Shown: positions 27,201 to 36,690, counted from the stretch's first letter. The stretch: 64,000 nt of DNA from Rhodopirellula baltica (GCA_002901265.1 PPHI01000039.1:1-64000); one strand, 5' to 3'. The notes: generated from the sequence alone by a model not told the origin. Translations and numbers: made by a program.

Positions 27201-29514
27201 TTGGCGAAAATACCCCATAATGCTTCAGCGTGGTTTCGCTGCGCACGAATTCGCCTCCAGATGGATCAAAATCAAACATCGTGGGGGGCGTTCCATACGA
27301 ATTCGTTTTCTCGACGGAACAACTGTTCGTCAACGCGGCTCGCAAATCGGTCGCCGACTTCGGACGGACGAACAGCCTGACCGTTTCGGCCTCTTGATCC
27401 CAGAAGATCCCCCCCTTCATTTGCGGGGAGCCCGGGTTAGAAGTGTCAGCGTCAGGCTTGATAAATTGCTCGGGGATGCTGTCGGCAGGGTCTCCTTGAG
27501 CGACCAACTGACCGTCTTTCAGCGAAATCTCTCGCCAGTACGTTCCGTCCCGCCAAAACTGAAACCAAGTGTTATGGACTGGGTGATAGACCGTCTCGGC
27601 CAAGAAATCTGCGTCAAGTGAATCGATCACGTCAGACACGCTTCCAATCAGTTCGCCACTGCCAAGATCGAGCAACAACCAAGACTGGGCAGAGTTGCCT
27701 GCGATTCGGACCACCAAGACCTCAGTCGCAGGGTCCGGCGATGGCGCGACGTATTGAACCCGATCGTAAAACGCGCCGATTGGGACAATGTGCAAGCCCG
27801 CCACGACTCCATTGGATCCCGTCGGCAGCAGATTTTCTAAATCGACCTCAACGATCGCCTCGCCGGACAAATAGTCGACTCGGCTAATCTCATCTCGGGA
27901 CGCAAGCCAAAAAGAGTTCCCGTCATTTGTCAAAACCAGATGGTCGATCCCTGATTCGAACTCCGGCCGAGCCTCAAGAACTTCGATGGGCCCCGAGACT
28001 CCGTAGGGTCCCGCCAATTGTGCGGTAGCAAATCCGTGTATCCCATTGGCACCATCACGAAGGACGTTCCACTCGGCAACGTCTGCGCGAGTCAGCTGTT
28101 GGTTGAACGCCGGATCAGAAAAGTCATCGCTATTGAAAACCCGAAACTGGAATTCACCATCATCAACATTCATTCCGCCCAACGATTGAGAGTATGGGTC
28201 AAACTCCCATACCCCGGCTTCAGTTACTGGCAACGAGTCGTGACTAGGAATCACATTGACGTGAAAGAGTATTTCTCCCAGCCCGTTTCTCACATCACCT
28301 GAAACAGCATCATTGGGAACCCATAACTTCAATCCACCAGTCTGAATGTCGTATTGCACCGGCTGGCGTTGCTCTCGCTGCACCGTGACCGTTCTACCAT
28401 CAACTTTCTCAACGACGTCAAACGAATAGGGAGCATGAGCCTGACTTGGTGGAATTTGGACGGTGATCAATTGCCCGGCGCGCACCGTTGGGCTTAAATC
28501 ATCAAAGACTTGCCCCACGTCAGGACGTAAGTCAGCCACCTGTACCGGTGGTTCGCTCGGACCGTCGTCCTCGCCGGACCGTGGCAACGATCGTCTCAGC
28601 TGCAATGTCGTTCGATTGCCAGCTCTGTCTTCAAGCACCCCATCAATCTGCACGCTTAACGATTCGTCTTCATTCAATTCAAACTGTGCGAGAGCCAAAT
28701 CGACGAGCACCAACTCTCCGGATGTTCTTGTTTGAAACGCCCGAATTGGCCCACCATCCGCATGCCCTTCAATAGGCTGCCTAATGATCAACGTCGACAG
28801 ACTATCAGTCGTCACGCCACTCGGCTCTAGAATCACGAATTGCAAGTCGTCATCGTCGACCGTCAGAGATGCTGGCAGAATCAGTTCGGGACCGCGCATG
28901 TCATAGACAAAATTCAATTTTGCCAGGACCAATGCATTTTCAGAAAACGCATTGTCATGGTGTGCGACCAACTCGACGGTGAATAAGTCTGACGCATTGC
29001 CCGTCGACGAACGCAGCAACGACAAAACTTGGTTCGATGGCACTTCGAAGTACTTGCCGTCCAGGTAGCCGGCGAGATCAAGTGAGCTTTCGCTACCGAG
29101 GTTGTCTACGCCACGAAGTGAGAACGTGGCGCTGGCGAACTGGCTTGGAGCAACGATGTGCCCACGTAAAGTCACATCGTTCGTCAAACGGTCAAAGTTT
29201 GTCGCTCCGCCGGGCGCCGTATCGTTCGCAAGACGCAACGACGAAGAAACCGCATCTCGCCCCAGTTGGTTGATAACAATCAACGCATCGCGTGGCGCAA
29301 CGAAACCACTGCCATCGACATCACGCTTTCGAGATTCCACCGATTCGGCGGGCGATTCCAGCCCGTACCGTCCCAGCCAGTTGATCACTTGGAGCGCGTC
29401 GGAGGGACTCACCCGCCCGTCGCCGTTAACGTCCATCGCGTCAAAGGATGCAGAGAAATCGCTTGCCAACAGATTCCTGTCAACTAGCCGCTCGAAGACA
29501 GGTCTGCGTTGCAT
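24262..29514 (-). CDS. Giant surface protein with dockerin pair and IPT-like domains
   Basis: About 1,750 aa. ATG at 29514 gives the short N-terminus RRPVFERLVDRNLLASDF, a planctomycete 'LExRxLLA' sorting-type motif; a TTG at 29544 is the alternative. Next come two EF-hand-like dockerin type I repeats (DVNGDGRVSPSDALQVINWL and DVDGSGFVAPRDALIVINQL) that bind calcium. The rest is beta-rich. Around 830-960, GDRIELIGEKFTPDTTVLF resembles an IPT/TIG fold, and the pattern recurs near the C-terminus as PGDEILLLGSNLNAGS. I see no catalytic motif. It is probably a secreted or cell-surface matrix protein held by dockerin-cohesin-like or Ca-dependent contacts. The terminator at 24181 ends it. Confidence 0.88.
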   Translation of the reverse strand: MQRRPVFERLVDRNLLASDFSASFDAMDVNGDGRVSPSDALQVINWLGRYGLESPAESVESRKRDVDGSGFVAPRDALIVINQLGRDAVSSSLRLANDTAPGGATNFDRLTNDVTLRGHIVAPSQFASATFSLRGVDNLGSESSLDLAGYLDGKYFEVPSNQVLSLLRSSTGNASDLFTVELVAHHDNAFSENALVLAKLNFVYDMRGPELILPASLTVDDDDLQFVILEPSGVTTDSLSTLIIRQPIEGHADGGPIRAFQTRTSGELVLVDLALAQFELNEDESLSVQIDGVLEDRAGNRTTLQLRRSLPRSGEDDGPSEPPVQVADLRPDVGQVFDDLSPTVRAGQLITVQIPPSQAHAPYSFDVVEKVDGRTVTVQREQRQPVQYDIQTGGLKLWVPNDAVSGDVRNGLGEILFHVNVIPSHDSLPVTEAGVWEFDPYSQSLGGMNVDDGEFQFRVFNSDDFSDPAFNQQLTRADVAEWNVLRDGANGIHGFATAQLAGPYGVSGPIEVLEARPEFESGIDHLVLTNDGNSFWLASRDEISRVDYLSGEAIVEVDLENLLPTGSNGVVAGLHIVPIGAFYDRVQYVAPSPDPATEVLVVRIAGNSAQSWLLLDLGSGELIGSVSDVIDSLDADFLAETVYHPVHNTWFQFWRDGTYWREISLKDGQLVAQGDPADSIPEQFIKPDADTSNPGSPQMKGGIFWDQEAETVRLFVRPKSATDLRAALTNSCSVEKTNSYGTPPTMFDFDPSGGEFVRSETTLKHYGVFSPSLSRMSLQGDWLFQQSTPFGSRYNTTEVIQRECAARVPQPAAIPDAPVLHGIIAVADVDEIFDPSIPSAIPGDRIELIGEKFTPDTTVLFQVGSRKLINSTFDFPAVGVEDVQVSEVSDDGTRAVVTVPAVATSGEVRIAGQMRGVELQIAPKIEVLGDLVGDVALAERMLDSYDVLGIDSDVDEPFSLLIDNQVFLGCDLPLDAACQPKTDSLMTPVIHHSIEIVTRIGRDRIEIPTADQSERSWQVSGIAAFEENFAAEYDYSGLGDNTVLAGSNLYVQVAAIDGMSSAPLPVSLPFILRDDSNPNRSSDFVRVWGGLNDKGLYFLRLPIDFRGGTLEVEAPLGAEAVAIDELRRIEVAPTVIAASGDSSAAGSTILLSGTALSGAVFRIDGTVVVPQATPSLEEPGLDVLALVVPEDVTEGVLQITKDDVTATLDQLVPWWPEQAMPVANVGQPTYESLPSANYLQRIEYDIACVPDDLFDCVSAEDLPYSIPGRELSPDGLSRSLGQRTVGLKPSGEVLVQAEFSERSPVMMFGDWSGRSLHLLPIVPNVVVRTYSASLDGGPHDSEGWIEIETDSRFNAEGLEIQWGRHRWSASTSEQYFISIPGDPPLESLLRFGSSEDSLIARSFYGSEGNPRLDPSIWLGRDNLAQIPSGPIEVSNGWGTQTVYFRVSEGEIDQALSGLTATSGTPANPDLPSVNVGQQLVVPQGIVDSQDGVFFSKFSDPQSDTPAERANWSAAAKQVVSHSEFEDDQYHVPYDAVTGMTRWGLFGSERVVQVIPTIEVSIPSSNANRNSFTVFMNGVDEGARLQFGDFSVALTADEIRNRKFVFSHMDSRLAGITPEDFSGGISIVDSGGRSEVVQVPSVTVLLVNGVAPVVTGGPIRVRPGDEILLLGSNLNAGSLAQVSHLGKVSADLSTIETVTVADDGRSATLRVSESSVPLSVWNLHFLNGRNGLYQDATWSLPEHRLLILPLD

Positions 29515-29682
29515 GTCGAAAGATTGCGAGGGTGTAGTAGACAATCACCCCTTGGGCGACTGGCGAGGCCGGGTAGCCTAGTCGAGATACCTCCAACTGG
29601 CAATTCTCGCTCTCCAAAAGCATTCTCGGTAACGAGAACCCGAATGCCGCTCCCAGAACCACGAGGAGTCAGCAGATTTCTT

Positions 29683-30117
29683 CGCCCCGATCTACCAACG
29701 AACACTCCTCCGGAGTAAGGACGCAAGGCAAATCGCCGATGACTGGCGTGTCGTTTGCGTCATCCATTTTGCGACTTGGCAACGAGGTAATAAATGTTGC
29801 TGCCAGCGTGCACTGCTACTGCACTTCTTCGGCGCGGTTGCGAAATTGATGTCTTCGCCCCGGAGGGGCCGACATGGGTAGCTTGGGGCGGCAGCCCCAA
29901 GAAACGGCGTTAACCAAAACAGACGCCCCGGAGGGCCGACGTTAGACGCGTTTGACTGTGACTGATCGACGGCAGCCGACCCAACGTCCCGCTGCCTGCT
30001 TCGTTCGGCCTGAATACTGACGTCGGCCCCTCCGGGGCGAACCAGATCATTCAATCAAGAATTCTCGGGGCACCCGCCCCGAGCTACCAACGGGCACTCC
30101 TCCGGAGTGAAAACGCT
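29683..30117. repeat. Palindrome-rich repeat island (MITE/REP-like)
   Basis: Near-identical ~42-base direct repeats (CGCCCCGA(T/G)CTACCAACG...CACTCCTCCGGAGT) sit at 29683-29724 and 30075-30117. Between them, CGCCCCGGAGGGGCCGAC occurs at 29856-29873, again shortened at 29924-29940, and inverted at 30022-30039. Two perfect 8-bp hairpins lie at 29882-29901 (CTTGGGGC/GCCCCAAG) and 30064-30083 (CTCGGGGC/GCCCCGAG). There is no open frame. This looks like a non-autonomous mosaic repeat of the kind scattered between genes in planctomycetes. Together with flanks it fills the ~710-base gap between the giant gene and the glycine-zipper gene. Confidence 0.7.
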
Positions 30118-30225
30118 GGCTTGTACCCTGCGACGCAGACGAACCAATCGGTTCTTCAAGATGATGCTGCGTGTCGCGCCATCCTACCCTCGGACCGCTA
30201 CGAACGCTTCTTCTTGTCAGTTTGC

Positions 30226-30897
30226 TTAGTGAAAGAACGGGTAACCGCCGCGGCTGCGGTGATGGTAGTAGTGCGGGCGTGGATAGGAACGCAAAACGTG
30301 CTCTTCAATGATCACTGGCGATGGCTGGTGATAGTGACGTTCCACCACAACTGGTTGCGGAGGTGCAACCACAGGAGCGGAAACGGTTGGCGCGGGGGCT
30401 GAATTGCCGAGCGACTGCAGTGAAGTGATCACATGCTCGCTGACGCCTTGTTGATGGAGCGCAATGATGTCGCTAACCGCGATGCGACCGACATAGCCGC
30501 GTTGACGCACTTGGTTGATGATAACTTGGTCACTCAAACCCGAACGCGACATGCTGACGACGTCTTGCAAGGTCACCGCGGACTGCATGGTGAGCGCCTG
30601 CTGCTGCGCAGCGGCCTGTTGCTGCTGGGCGTGGTAATACGCCGCTTGCTGACGCTGCATCTGCGCTTCTTTATCAGCCGCATTGCCAAGAATACCGCCC
30701 GCCACCGCACCGACCACACCGCCAATCGCTGCGCCAGCACCAGCTTCATCGTTGTGATCACCGATGATACCGCCAGCAATAGCGCCAGCGATTCCACCCA
30801 ATGCGACACCACGTTGTTGCTTCGCTTGACCAAACGCGGTCGGCACCGAAGCAAGGCAAAGAGCAGCTGTTATGACAAACCGTTGGCAAGGTTTCAT
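30226..30897 (-). CDS. Exported glycine-zipper protein
   Basis: A 223-aa protein with a signal peptide (MKPCQRFVITAALCLASVPTAFG). Residues ~28-70 are a glycine zipper, GGIAGAIAGGIIGDHNDEAG followed by a second GAVAGGILG run, which packs in membranes. A Gln/Ala-rich stretch (~78-102) and two short similar helical units (SMSRSGLSDQVIINQVRQRG and ALHQQGVSEHVITSLQSLG) follow, then a Pro/His/Tyr-rich tail. It probably sits in the outer membrane or cell envelope. Function unknown. Confidence 0.82.
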   Translation of the reverse strand: MKPCQRFVITAALCLASVPTAFGQAKQQRGVALGGIAGAIAGGIIGDHNDEAGAGAAIGGVVGAVAGGILGNAADKEAQMQRQQAAYYHAQQQQAAAQQQALTMQSAVTLQDVVSMSRSGLSDQVIINQVRQRGYVGRIAVSDIIALHQQGVSEHVITSLQSLGNSAPAPTVSAPVVAPPQPVVVERHYHQPSPVIIEEHVLRSYPRPHYYHHRSRGGYPFFH

Positions 30898-31280
30898 CGG
30901 AACGATCTCGAATCAAAATGGGTAACGTGAGCGGGCACGATTGCAGGAGCCTGCGAAGCTTCATTCGCTTTGCGATTTTGCGCAAGTTCGGCGACAGCCT
31001 TCAGGTACCAAGTTCGAGGGTCAGACGTCAATCGAAATAGCGATTGCAAGCATTTGCATCGCGAGGATCGATTGCACCGCCAAACGCCCCTCCTATGAGC
31101 TGATTATCGGGTCGCTGAAGCCACAGGATGAGCAGACTGTTCCTAGCCGGAAAAAACGATTCGCCACCAGGGATCGGGTTAACAATTCCTGTGATGAGGG
31201 GATTCCGCCAGTGTGCCCATCTCGACCACATCGTGAGCTAATAATTGAGTGACATACCCCCTCTCGCTGGTGAAGCAACC
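30898..31280. other. Intergenic stretch, no gene seen
   Basis: A divergent gap between the glycine-zipper gene and the HPt gene. Short frames on both strands look random and no clear promoter or RNA stands out. Confidence 0.4.
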
Positions 31281-31625
31281 ATGGATTCAGGATCTGGAGT
31301 TCAAGACAACGAACTTTTCGATGAATTGATCATCGAATTCGTTGATTCTTTAGAAGGCTATTTGCAACGCATGGACGATTTTGTCGCCAGCAAAGACCTC
31401 GATGCACTCGGCCGAGAAGCACACAAACTAAAAGGCTGCTCCGGTACCCTCGGCTTTCAAAAAATCCGCCTCCGAAGCGAATTACTCGAGCACCAAGTTC
31501 GTGCCGCTTTTTGGGAAGAGATCGAACCTTCGGTGGCCGGATTGTGGGAAGAGATTCGTGCGGTCAATATCGACCACATACGCGAGCGTTTCTTGCTTTC
31601 CAAAAGTTCCGGATCTGCGTCTTAG
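31281..31625 (+). CDS. HPt-domain phosphotransfer protein
   Basis: A 114-aa protein that is almost all HPt domain: a helical bundle with the phospho-accepting His in REAHKLKGCSGTLGF. HPt proteins pass phosphate between receiver domains of histidine-kinase relays. No histidine kinase or response regulator is nearby, so its partners are encoded elsewhere. ATG at 31281, preceded by GGTGAAG, is preferred to the TTG at 31245. The usual small residues follow the His at the right spacing. Confidence 0.87.
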   Translation: MDSGSGVQDNELFDELIIEFVDSLEGYLQRMDDFVASKDLDALGREAHKLKGCSGTLGFQKIRLRSELLEHQVRAAFWEEIEPSVAGLWEEIRAVNIDHIRERFLLSKSSGSAS

Positions 31626-31779
31626 CGATCAGCTTGCCGATTAACATGTCGTTGATCCACCTCCAGCCCACGCGTAGGTGAAAATCTCGTATCTTAGCGT
31701 CAGTGCGTTCGTTCAGTGGCGTGTTTTGATCTGCCGCTTCGATCGCAGTTGCCAAACGTACTGACGAAAGAGGATGCAG

Positions 31780-32901
31780 ATGTCAAAGCCAGTTCGCGTC
31801 GCAATGATTGGGTTGGGATTCGGTGCCGAATTCATTCCGATCTACCAAGCACACCCCAATTCAGAAGTCATCGCCCTTTGCCGACGGAATGAAGCCGAAC
31901 TGAATCGATCGGCAGATCAATTTCAAATTGAGCGTCGTTACACTGACTATGACGCCGTACTGGCGGATCCCGACGTTGACTATGTGCACATCAACAGCCC
32001 GATCCCTGATCACGCCTGGATGTCACTGAAAGCACTTGATGCGGGCAAACACGTCATGTGCACCGTGCCAATGGCGACAACTATCGATGAATGCCGTCAG
32101 ATTGTCGACAAAGTCAATGCGACGGGCTTGAAATACATGATGGCTGAGACGGTCGTTTACAGCCGCGAATTTCTTTACACCAAAGAACTGTTTGACAAAG
32201 GCGAACTGGGTGAGATCCAGCACCTCGCCGCTTCACACCCGCAAGACATGGACGGCTGGCCAAACTATTGGGAAGCAATGATCCCGATGCACTACGCCAC
32301 ACACGTTGTCAGTCCTTGCTTGGGACTAACGGATGCTCTTGCCGAGTACGTCAGTTGTTTCGGTTCAGGCCGCGTCCGTGATTCGATCGCCGAAAAGTCC
32401 GGCAACCGGTTCGCCGTTGAGTCTTGCCACATCAAGTTAAAAGACAGCGATGTGGTCGCGCATATCTGGCGTTTCCTTTACGACGTAGCCCGCCAATATC
32501 GCGAAAGCTTTGACGTCTATGGGACCAAGAAAAGCTTCGAATGGACGTTAATCGAGAACGAACCGCACGTCATCCACACGGCAAAGAAGCCTGAACCGGA
32601 GATCCCGGAAAAGATTGAGGTTCCAGACTTCGCCAGTCGATTGCCGGCCGAAATTCAGAAGTTCACCTTGCCATCTGAAATTCACGATTCCGAGCATCTC
32701 TCTTTTGTTCAAGGCGGCGGACACGGTGGTTCACACCCCCACTTGGTCCATGAGATGGTGAGTGCTGTTTTAGAAGACCGCGATCCGTGGCCAAACGCGG
32801 TGACAAGTGCCAACTGGACCTGCGTCGGCCTTTGTGCACATGAGTCGGCGCTCAAGGGCGGCGAGAAAGTCATGCTGCCAGAGTTCACGCTCCAGCGCTA
32901 A
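31780..32901 (+). CDS. Gfo/Idh/MocA-family oxidoreductase
   Basis: A 373-aa NAD(P)-dependent enzyme. The Rossmann motif VRVAMIGLGFGAEF starts the protein, followed by DYDAVLADPDVDYVHINSP and GKHVMCTVPMATT, where most family members have EKPxA; the Lys and Glu are replaced here. The C-terminal part has the usual sugar-binding beta-sheet layout (SGNRFAVESCHIKLKDSDVV). AGAGG ends 6 bases before the second ATG (31780), which decides the start over the ATG at 31774. Substrates in this family are sugars, inositols or similar. The missing Lys makes the exact reaction unsure. Confidence 0.87.
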   Translation: MSKPVRVAMIGLGFGAEFIPIYQAHPNSEVIALCRRNEAELNRSADQFQIERRYTDYDAVLADPDVDYVHINSPIPDHAWMSLKALDAGKHVMCTVPMATTIDECRQIVDKVNATGLKYMMAETVVYSREFLYTKELFDKGELGEIQHLAASHPQDMDGWPNYWEAMIPMHYATHVVSPCLGLTDALAEYVSCFGSGRVRDSIAEKSGNRFAVESCHIKLKDSDVVAHIWRFLYDVARQYRESFDVYGTKKSFEWTLIENEPHVIHTAKKPEPEIPEKIEVPDFASRLPAEIQKFTLPSEIHDSEHLSFVQGGGHGGSHPHLVHEMVSAVLEDRDPWPNAVTSANWTCVGLCAHESALKGGEKVMLPEFTLQR

Positions 32902-33045
32902 CCGGTTGCTGGTATCCTTCCGTCGCCGACGACCTTGGCAAAGTAGCGTTCTTGCCCCAGTGCACTTTGCCGCCGCGGGCGATTCTGTTGACTGCTAAAC
33001 CAACGTTCGATTCCGAAACGCTCTCCTCTTCTTCCTCACCTGAAA

Positions 33046-35586
33046 ATGAACTGCCACCTCCGTCAGACAAAGTGGTTTTCGAGTTTTCTGCTGGCCGCCG
33101 CGTTCATCGTCGCAATGCCTGATGAAGTCCGATCGCAAGACAGCTTGGTACCGCCGGTGGTTGTCGAGTTGGGCTGGGAAATTGAACTGGTGCTCGCAGA
33201 GCCTGACATCGCGACGCCGGTAATGTGCGTCTTTGATTCCCAGGGGGCGTTGCTGGTGATTGAATCGCACACTCATTTTCCGCCTGAGAATTACGCGGGT
33301 CCTGACCATGACCGAATTTTGCGATTGTCGGACAGCAACCAAGACGGAACGCTTGACCGGCGAGAAGTGTTTTTCGATCAGGGCAAGTTCACGATGGGAC
33401 TCGCAGTATTGGACGATGGCTGGATCGCGGTTTCCCATCGCGACGACATCATCAAAATTCGCGATACCGATGGAGACGGAAAAGCAGACGAAACCGTTAC
33501 GCTGGCGACGTTAGATACCCAAGCAAACTATCCACACAATGGACTGAGTGGCTTGGCCGCCAATTCAGATGGCTGGGTGTACTTTGGACAGGGTGAAAAC
33601 TTTGGCGAGGACTACACACTCGTTGCCGCAGACGGTTCAAAGCAAGTTGGCGGTGGTGAAGGAGGCAACGTCTTTCGCGTACGTACCGATGGTTCACAAC
33701 TTGAGCGTGTCGCGACAGGCTTCTGGAATCCCTTCGGCATGTGCTTTGATTCAGAAAATCGCTTGTGGAGCGCTGGCAACGATCCAGACGCGATGCCACC
33801 CTGCCGCTTGATGCATGTTGTCCCGGGCGGAGACTTTGGATTCGAGTTTCAATTCGGCCGTGGCGGCACGCACCCACTGCAATCGTGGCTTGGGGAGCTG
33901 CCTGGGACGCTGCCACCAGCCGCCGGCACCGGCGAAGCACCCTGCGCAGTCGTTCCCATCGGCGATCGCCTTTGGGTAGCAAGCTGGGGCGACAATCGCA
34001 TCGAAGCCTATCGCTTGACCCCAGACGGGGCGACATTGACTAGCCAAACCGAAACAATCCTGCAAGGCGATACGTTGTTTCGACCTGTTGGGATCGCTGT
34101 TGCACCCGACAAGTCCGTCTACATCACCGATTGGGTGCGCCGTGACTATTCGGTGCACCAGACGGGACGGATTTGGAGATTAAAACCGACAGCCGGACAA
34201 CCTGTGACAGCGGCCCAACCGCCGTTGTCCGATGACGAAAAATCTGCGGTGGCTGCCGACGCGCAAAACAAAATCGACGAACTCCTGGAACTGGCATCCA
34301 CCACCGATCGGTATCTTGCACAAGCTGCCGTCACCAAGCTTTCCTTGCTCGAAGAATTGCCAGCCGCTGTATCGTTGAATGAATTCAGTTCCCAAGCCAG
34401 CTTGGCCGTCTTGATGGCTTGGCGTTGGCGTGAGCTTTGCAATCCAAGCTCCGTTTCCGAAGCACAGCGACAAGCGTTGATCACGTGGGGACTGAGCTCA
34501 AACGATCAAGCGTGCACGTTGTTTTCGCTACGCTGGGCAGCAGAACGCAAAGAAACAGCACTGCTCTCGAAAATCGAGAACGTCCTGTCGTTACCCAAAC
34601 TATCGCCGCAACTTTTCGAAGTCACTGTCGCCACGATTTCGTATGTAAAAAATGGTACGGCACGAAGCGGCGTCCGAGATCCGGCCCGAGAAACGCTACT
34701 TTACACTCTCGCAAAAAACTCAGCGCGAGCGGCAGACCTGCGTGCCCTGGCGGTTCAAGGTATCCCGGCAGCAGCGGATCATCCGACGAATCAGGAACTT
34801 TCAGAATGGCTCGCCCCCAACGTCGGCGATACCTTGCAACGTGAAATCATTCGCTTGTTAATCGATCGCTGCGTGAGTGCCGACGCGGAGCATCAAGCAG
34901 TTCGAACCTCGGCCGTACAGACACTTCAGTCAATCGCCGCCGACATGCAATTTCCCATCTCGGTTCGGGCCGATGCTGTGTCGGGACTTGCTAGTGTCGC
35001 ACGCGACCATCAAAAGTTCCTTAGCAAGCTGAACGACGACCGCGCCATTCCCAACGAGATTCGCGAAGAAGCACAGCGTGTGCTTTCGAGCATCGCGGGA
35101 ATCCCCAACCAAAAACGTCCCCCCGTCGAAGATCTCGATTCCTGGCTGCAGTTGGTCGGCAAAGGCGGCGACGCCGAAGCAGGGGCTCGTGTTTTTCAAC
35201 GTTCGACTTGCATCAAATGCCACCTGCATGAGGGTCGCGGTGCAATGACTGGGCCAGACCTGACCAGCCTGGCGGGGCAAACACGAGAACGAATCTTGAA
35301 ATCGATTCTCTATCCGAGTAGCGAAATTGGCCCGCTATATGTGCCTTGGAAAATTGTCACGGTCGATGGCGATGTCAAAATCGGCTTAAAAATGCCCACG
35401 CCTGGCGTTGGCGGCTCCATCGCGTTTCAGGCTTCCGATGGAACACCCTTTTACGTCAAACTAGAAGACATCGAATTCCACAGCTTCAGTCGTCAATCGA
35501 TCATGCCGAACGGCTTGGAGCAAACAATGTCGATCGGTGAACTACGGGATCTCCTGGCGTTCCTAGCGCCAGACACAAGCGAATAG
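33046..35586 (+). CDS. PVC-type membrane-bound dehydrogenase with cytochrome c
   Basis: An 846-aa exported protein typical of planctomycetes and verrucomicrobia. After a signal peptide (WFSSFLLAAAFIVAM) comes a six-bladed NHL/beta-propeller-like dehydrogenase domain (~35-385) with blade motifs such as GLAVLDDGWIAVSHRDDI, NGLSGLAANSDGWVYFG and PVGIAVAPDKSVYITDW. A helical HEAT-like region (~400-700) follows. Near the end is the PVC heme domain with CIKCH (Cys722, Cys725, His726) and GPDLTSLAGQ. It should oxidise a sugar or alcohol in the periplasm and pass electrons to its heme. The substrate is unknown. QueG follows after 30 bases in the same direction. Confidence 0.92.
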   Translation: MNCHLRQTKWFSSFLLAAAFIVAMPDEVRSQDSLVPPVVVELGWEIELVLAEPDIATPVMCVFDSQGALLVIESHTHFPPENYAGPDHDRILRLSDSNQDGTLDRREVFFDQGKFTMGLAVLDDGWIAVSHRDDIIKIRDTDGDGKADETVTLATLDTQANYPHNGLSGLAANSDGWVYFGQGENFGEDYTLVAADGSKQVGGGEGGNVFRVRTDGSQLERVATGFWNPFGMCFDSENRLWSAGNDPDAMPPCRLMHVVPGGDFGFEFQFGRGGTHPLQSWLGELPGTLPPAAGTGEAPCAVVPIGDRLWVASWGDNRIEAYRLTPDGATLTSQTETILQGDTLFRPVGIAVAPDKSVYITDWVRRDYSVHQTGRIWRLKPTAGQPVTAAQPPLSDDEKSAVAADAQNKIDELLELASTTDRYLAQAAVTKLSLLEELPAAVSLNEFSSQASLAVLMAWRWRELCNPSSVSEAQRQALITWGLSSNDQACTLFSLRWAAERKETALLSKIENVLSLPKLSPQLFEVTVATISYVKNGTARSGVRDPARETLLYTLAKNSARAADLRALAVQGIPAAADHPTNQELSEWLAPNVGDTLQREIIRLLIDRCVSADAEHQAVRTSAVQTLQSIAADMQFPISVRADAVSGLASVARDHQKFLSKLNDDRAIPNEIREEAQRVLSSIAGIPNQKRPPVEDLDSWLQLVGKGGDAEAGARVFQRSTCIKCHLHEGRGAMTGPDLTSLAGQTRERILKSILYPSSEIGPLYVPWKIVTVDGDVKIGLKMPTPGVGGSIAFQASDGTPFYVKLEDIEFHSFSRQSIMPNGLEQTMSIGELRDLLAFLAPDTSE

Positions 35587-35616
35587 ACACATCGGAACTT
35601 AAAAACGGGAATTGAA

Positions 35617-36690
35617 TTGAAAGGCTCGGTCGCGAACGAATCCAATTCCCCGGCGGGTCCCGATTGGCTGGAACCGTTTCTTTCAGGGCTCGACGAGTTC
35701 GGATTCCTGCTCGTCGGGATTTGCCCGGTCGTGGACTCCAGCGGTTTCCATCGCTTAGTCGAATGGATTGATTCCGGCTACAACGCGTCGATGGAGTATT
35801 TTCCCGATCGATTGGAAGCGTACAGAAACCCTTGTGGGGTGATGGCTGGCGCGAAAAGTATTCTTGTCGTGGCAAGTCCGTACGCTGCTTCGCCGCGTGC
35901 CCCGTGTGAGCCTGGCCATGGACAGGTCGCCCGCTACGCTTGGTCCGGAATTGATTACCACGATACGATTCATCGCCAACTGAAATCACTCAAGCGTCTG
36001 GTCGCCGAATATTCCTCGAAAACGAACCTCCGCGGTTGCGTCGACACGGCACCGCTTTTAGAACGCGAACTTGCCGAGCTCGCCGGCCTCGGTTGGCGCG
36101 GAAAAAACACATTGCTGCTTCACCGCACCCACGGCAGCTATTTCTTTTTGGCCTGCGTACTTGTTGACGAAGTCTTGCCGTATGACGCTCCCAACGAGAA
36201 GTCTTTTTGCGGTTCATGCACCGCTTGTCTGGATGGCTGTCCGACGGATGCGTTTGTCGGTCCAGGGATCATGGACGCGCGAAAATGCATCAGCTATTTG
36301 ACGATCGAGCATCGTGGACACATCCCCGAGCCGCTTCGCCCCGAGATGGGCGATTGGGTATTCGGATGCGATGTCTGCCAAGAGGTTTGTCCTTGGAACC
36401 GCAAGCCATCCCGCGATCGGCCAACCAACCAGGCATCGGATGCATTCCGTCAAGTCGACTTGTTGGAATTGTTGCGAATGGACGAAACGGAGTTTCGCGA
36501 GCAGTTCAAAAAGTCTCCGTTCTGGAGAACCAAGCTTCAAGGCATGCAGCGGAACGCCGCCATCGTGCTAGGCAATCAAGGCAATTCAGATGCTTTGGAT
36601 GAGCTGCGCCGTCATGTCGATTCCGAAGACGAGGTCGTCGCGGAAGCTTGCCGTTGGGCGATCGACAAGATCACCGGCAGCCCCCGGTAG
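35617..36690 (+). CDS. queG: Epoxyqueuosine reductase
   Basis: A 357-aa cytosolic enzyme for the last step of queuosine synthesis, reducing epoxyqueuosine to queuosine on tRNA with cobalamin. Two 4Fe-4S motifs are complete: CGSCTACLDGC (198-208) and GCDVCQEVCPWN (Cys251, 254, 258), with Cys224 between. The C-terminal HEAT-like end (AAIVLGNQGNSDALDELRRH) is also typical. The likely start is TTG at 35617, since no ATG lies before the conserved FGFLLVGI segment; GGGAA sits a few bases upstream. The length is normal for the family. Being placed behind the cytochrome is probably chance. Confidence 0.95.
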   Translation: MKGSVANESNSPAGPDWLEPFLSGLDEFGFLLVGICPVVDSSGFHRLVEWIDSGYNASMEYFPDRLEAYRNPCGVMAGAKSILVVASPYAASPRAPCEPGHGQVARYAWSGIDYHDTIHRQLKSLKRLVAEYSSKTNLRGCVDTAPLLERELAELAGLGWRGKNTLLLHRTHGSYFFLACVLVDEVLPYDAPNEKSFCGSCTACLDGCPTDAFVGPGIMDARKCISYLTIEHRGHIPEPLRPEMGDWVFGCDVCQEVCPWNRKPSRDRPTNQASDAFRQVDLLELLRMDETEFREQFKKSPFWRTKLQGMQRNAAIVLGNQGNSDALDELRRHVDSEDEVVAEACRWAIDKITGSPR

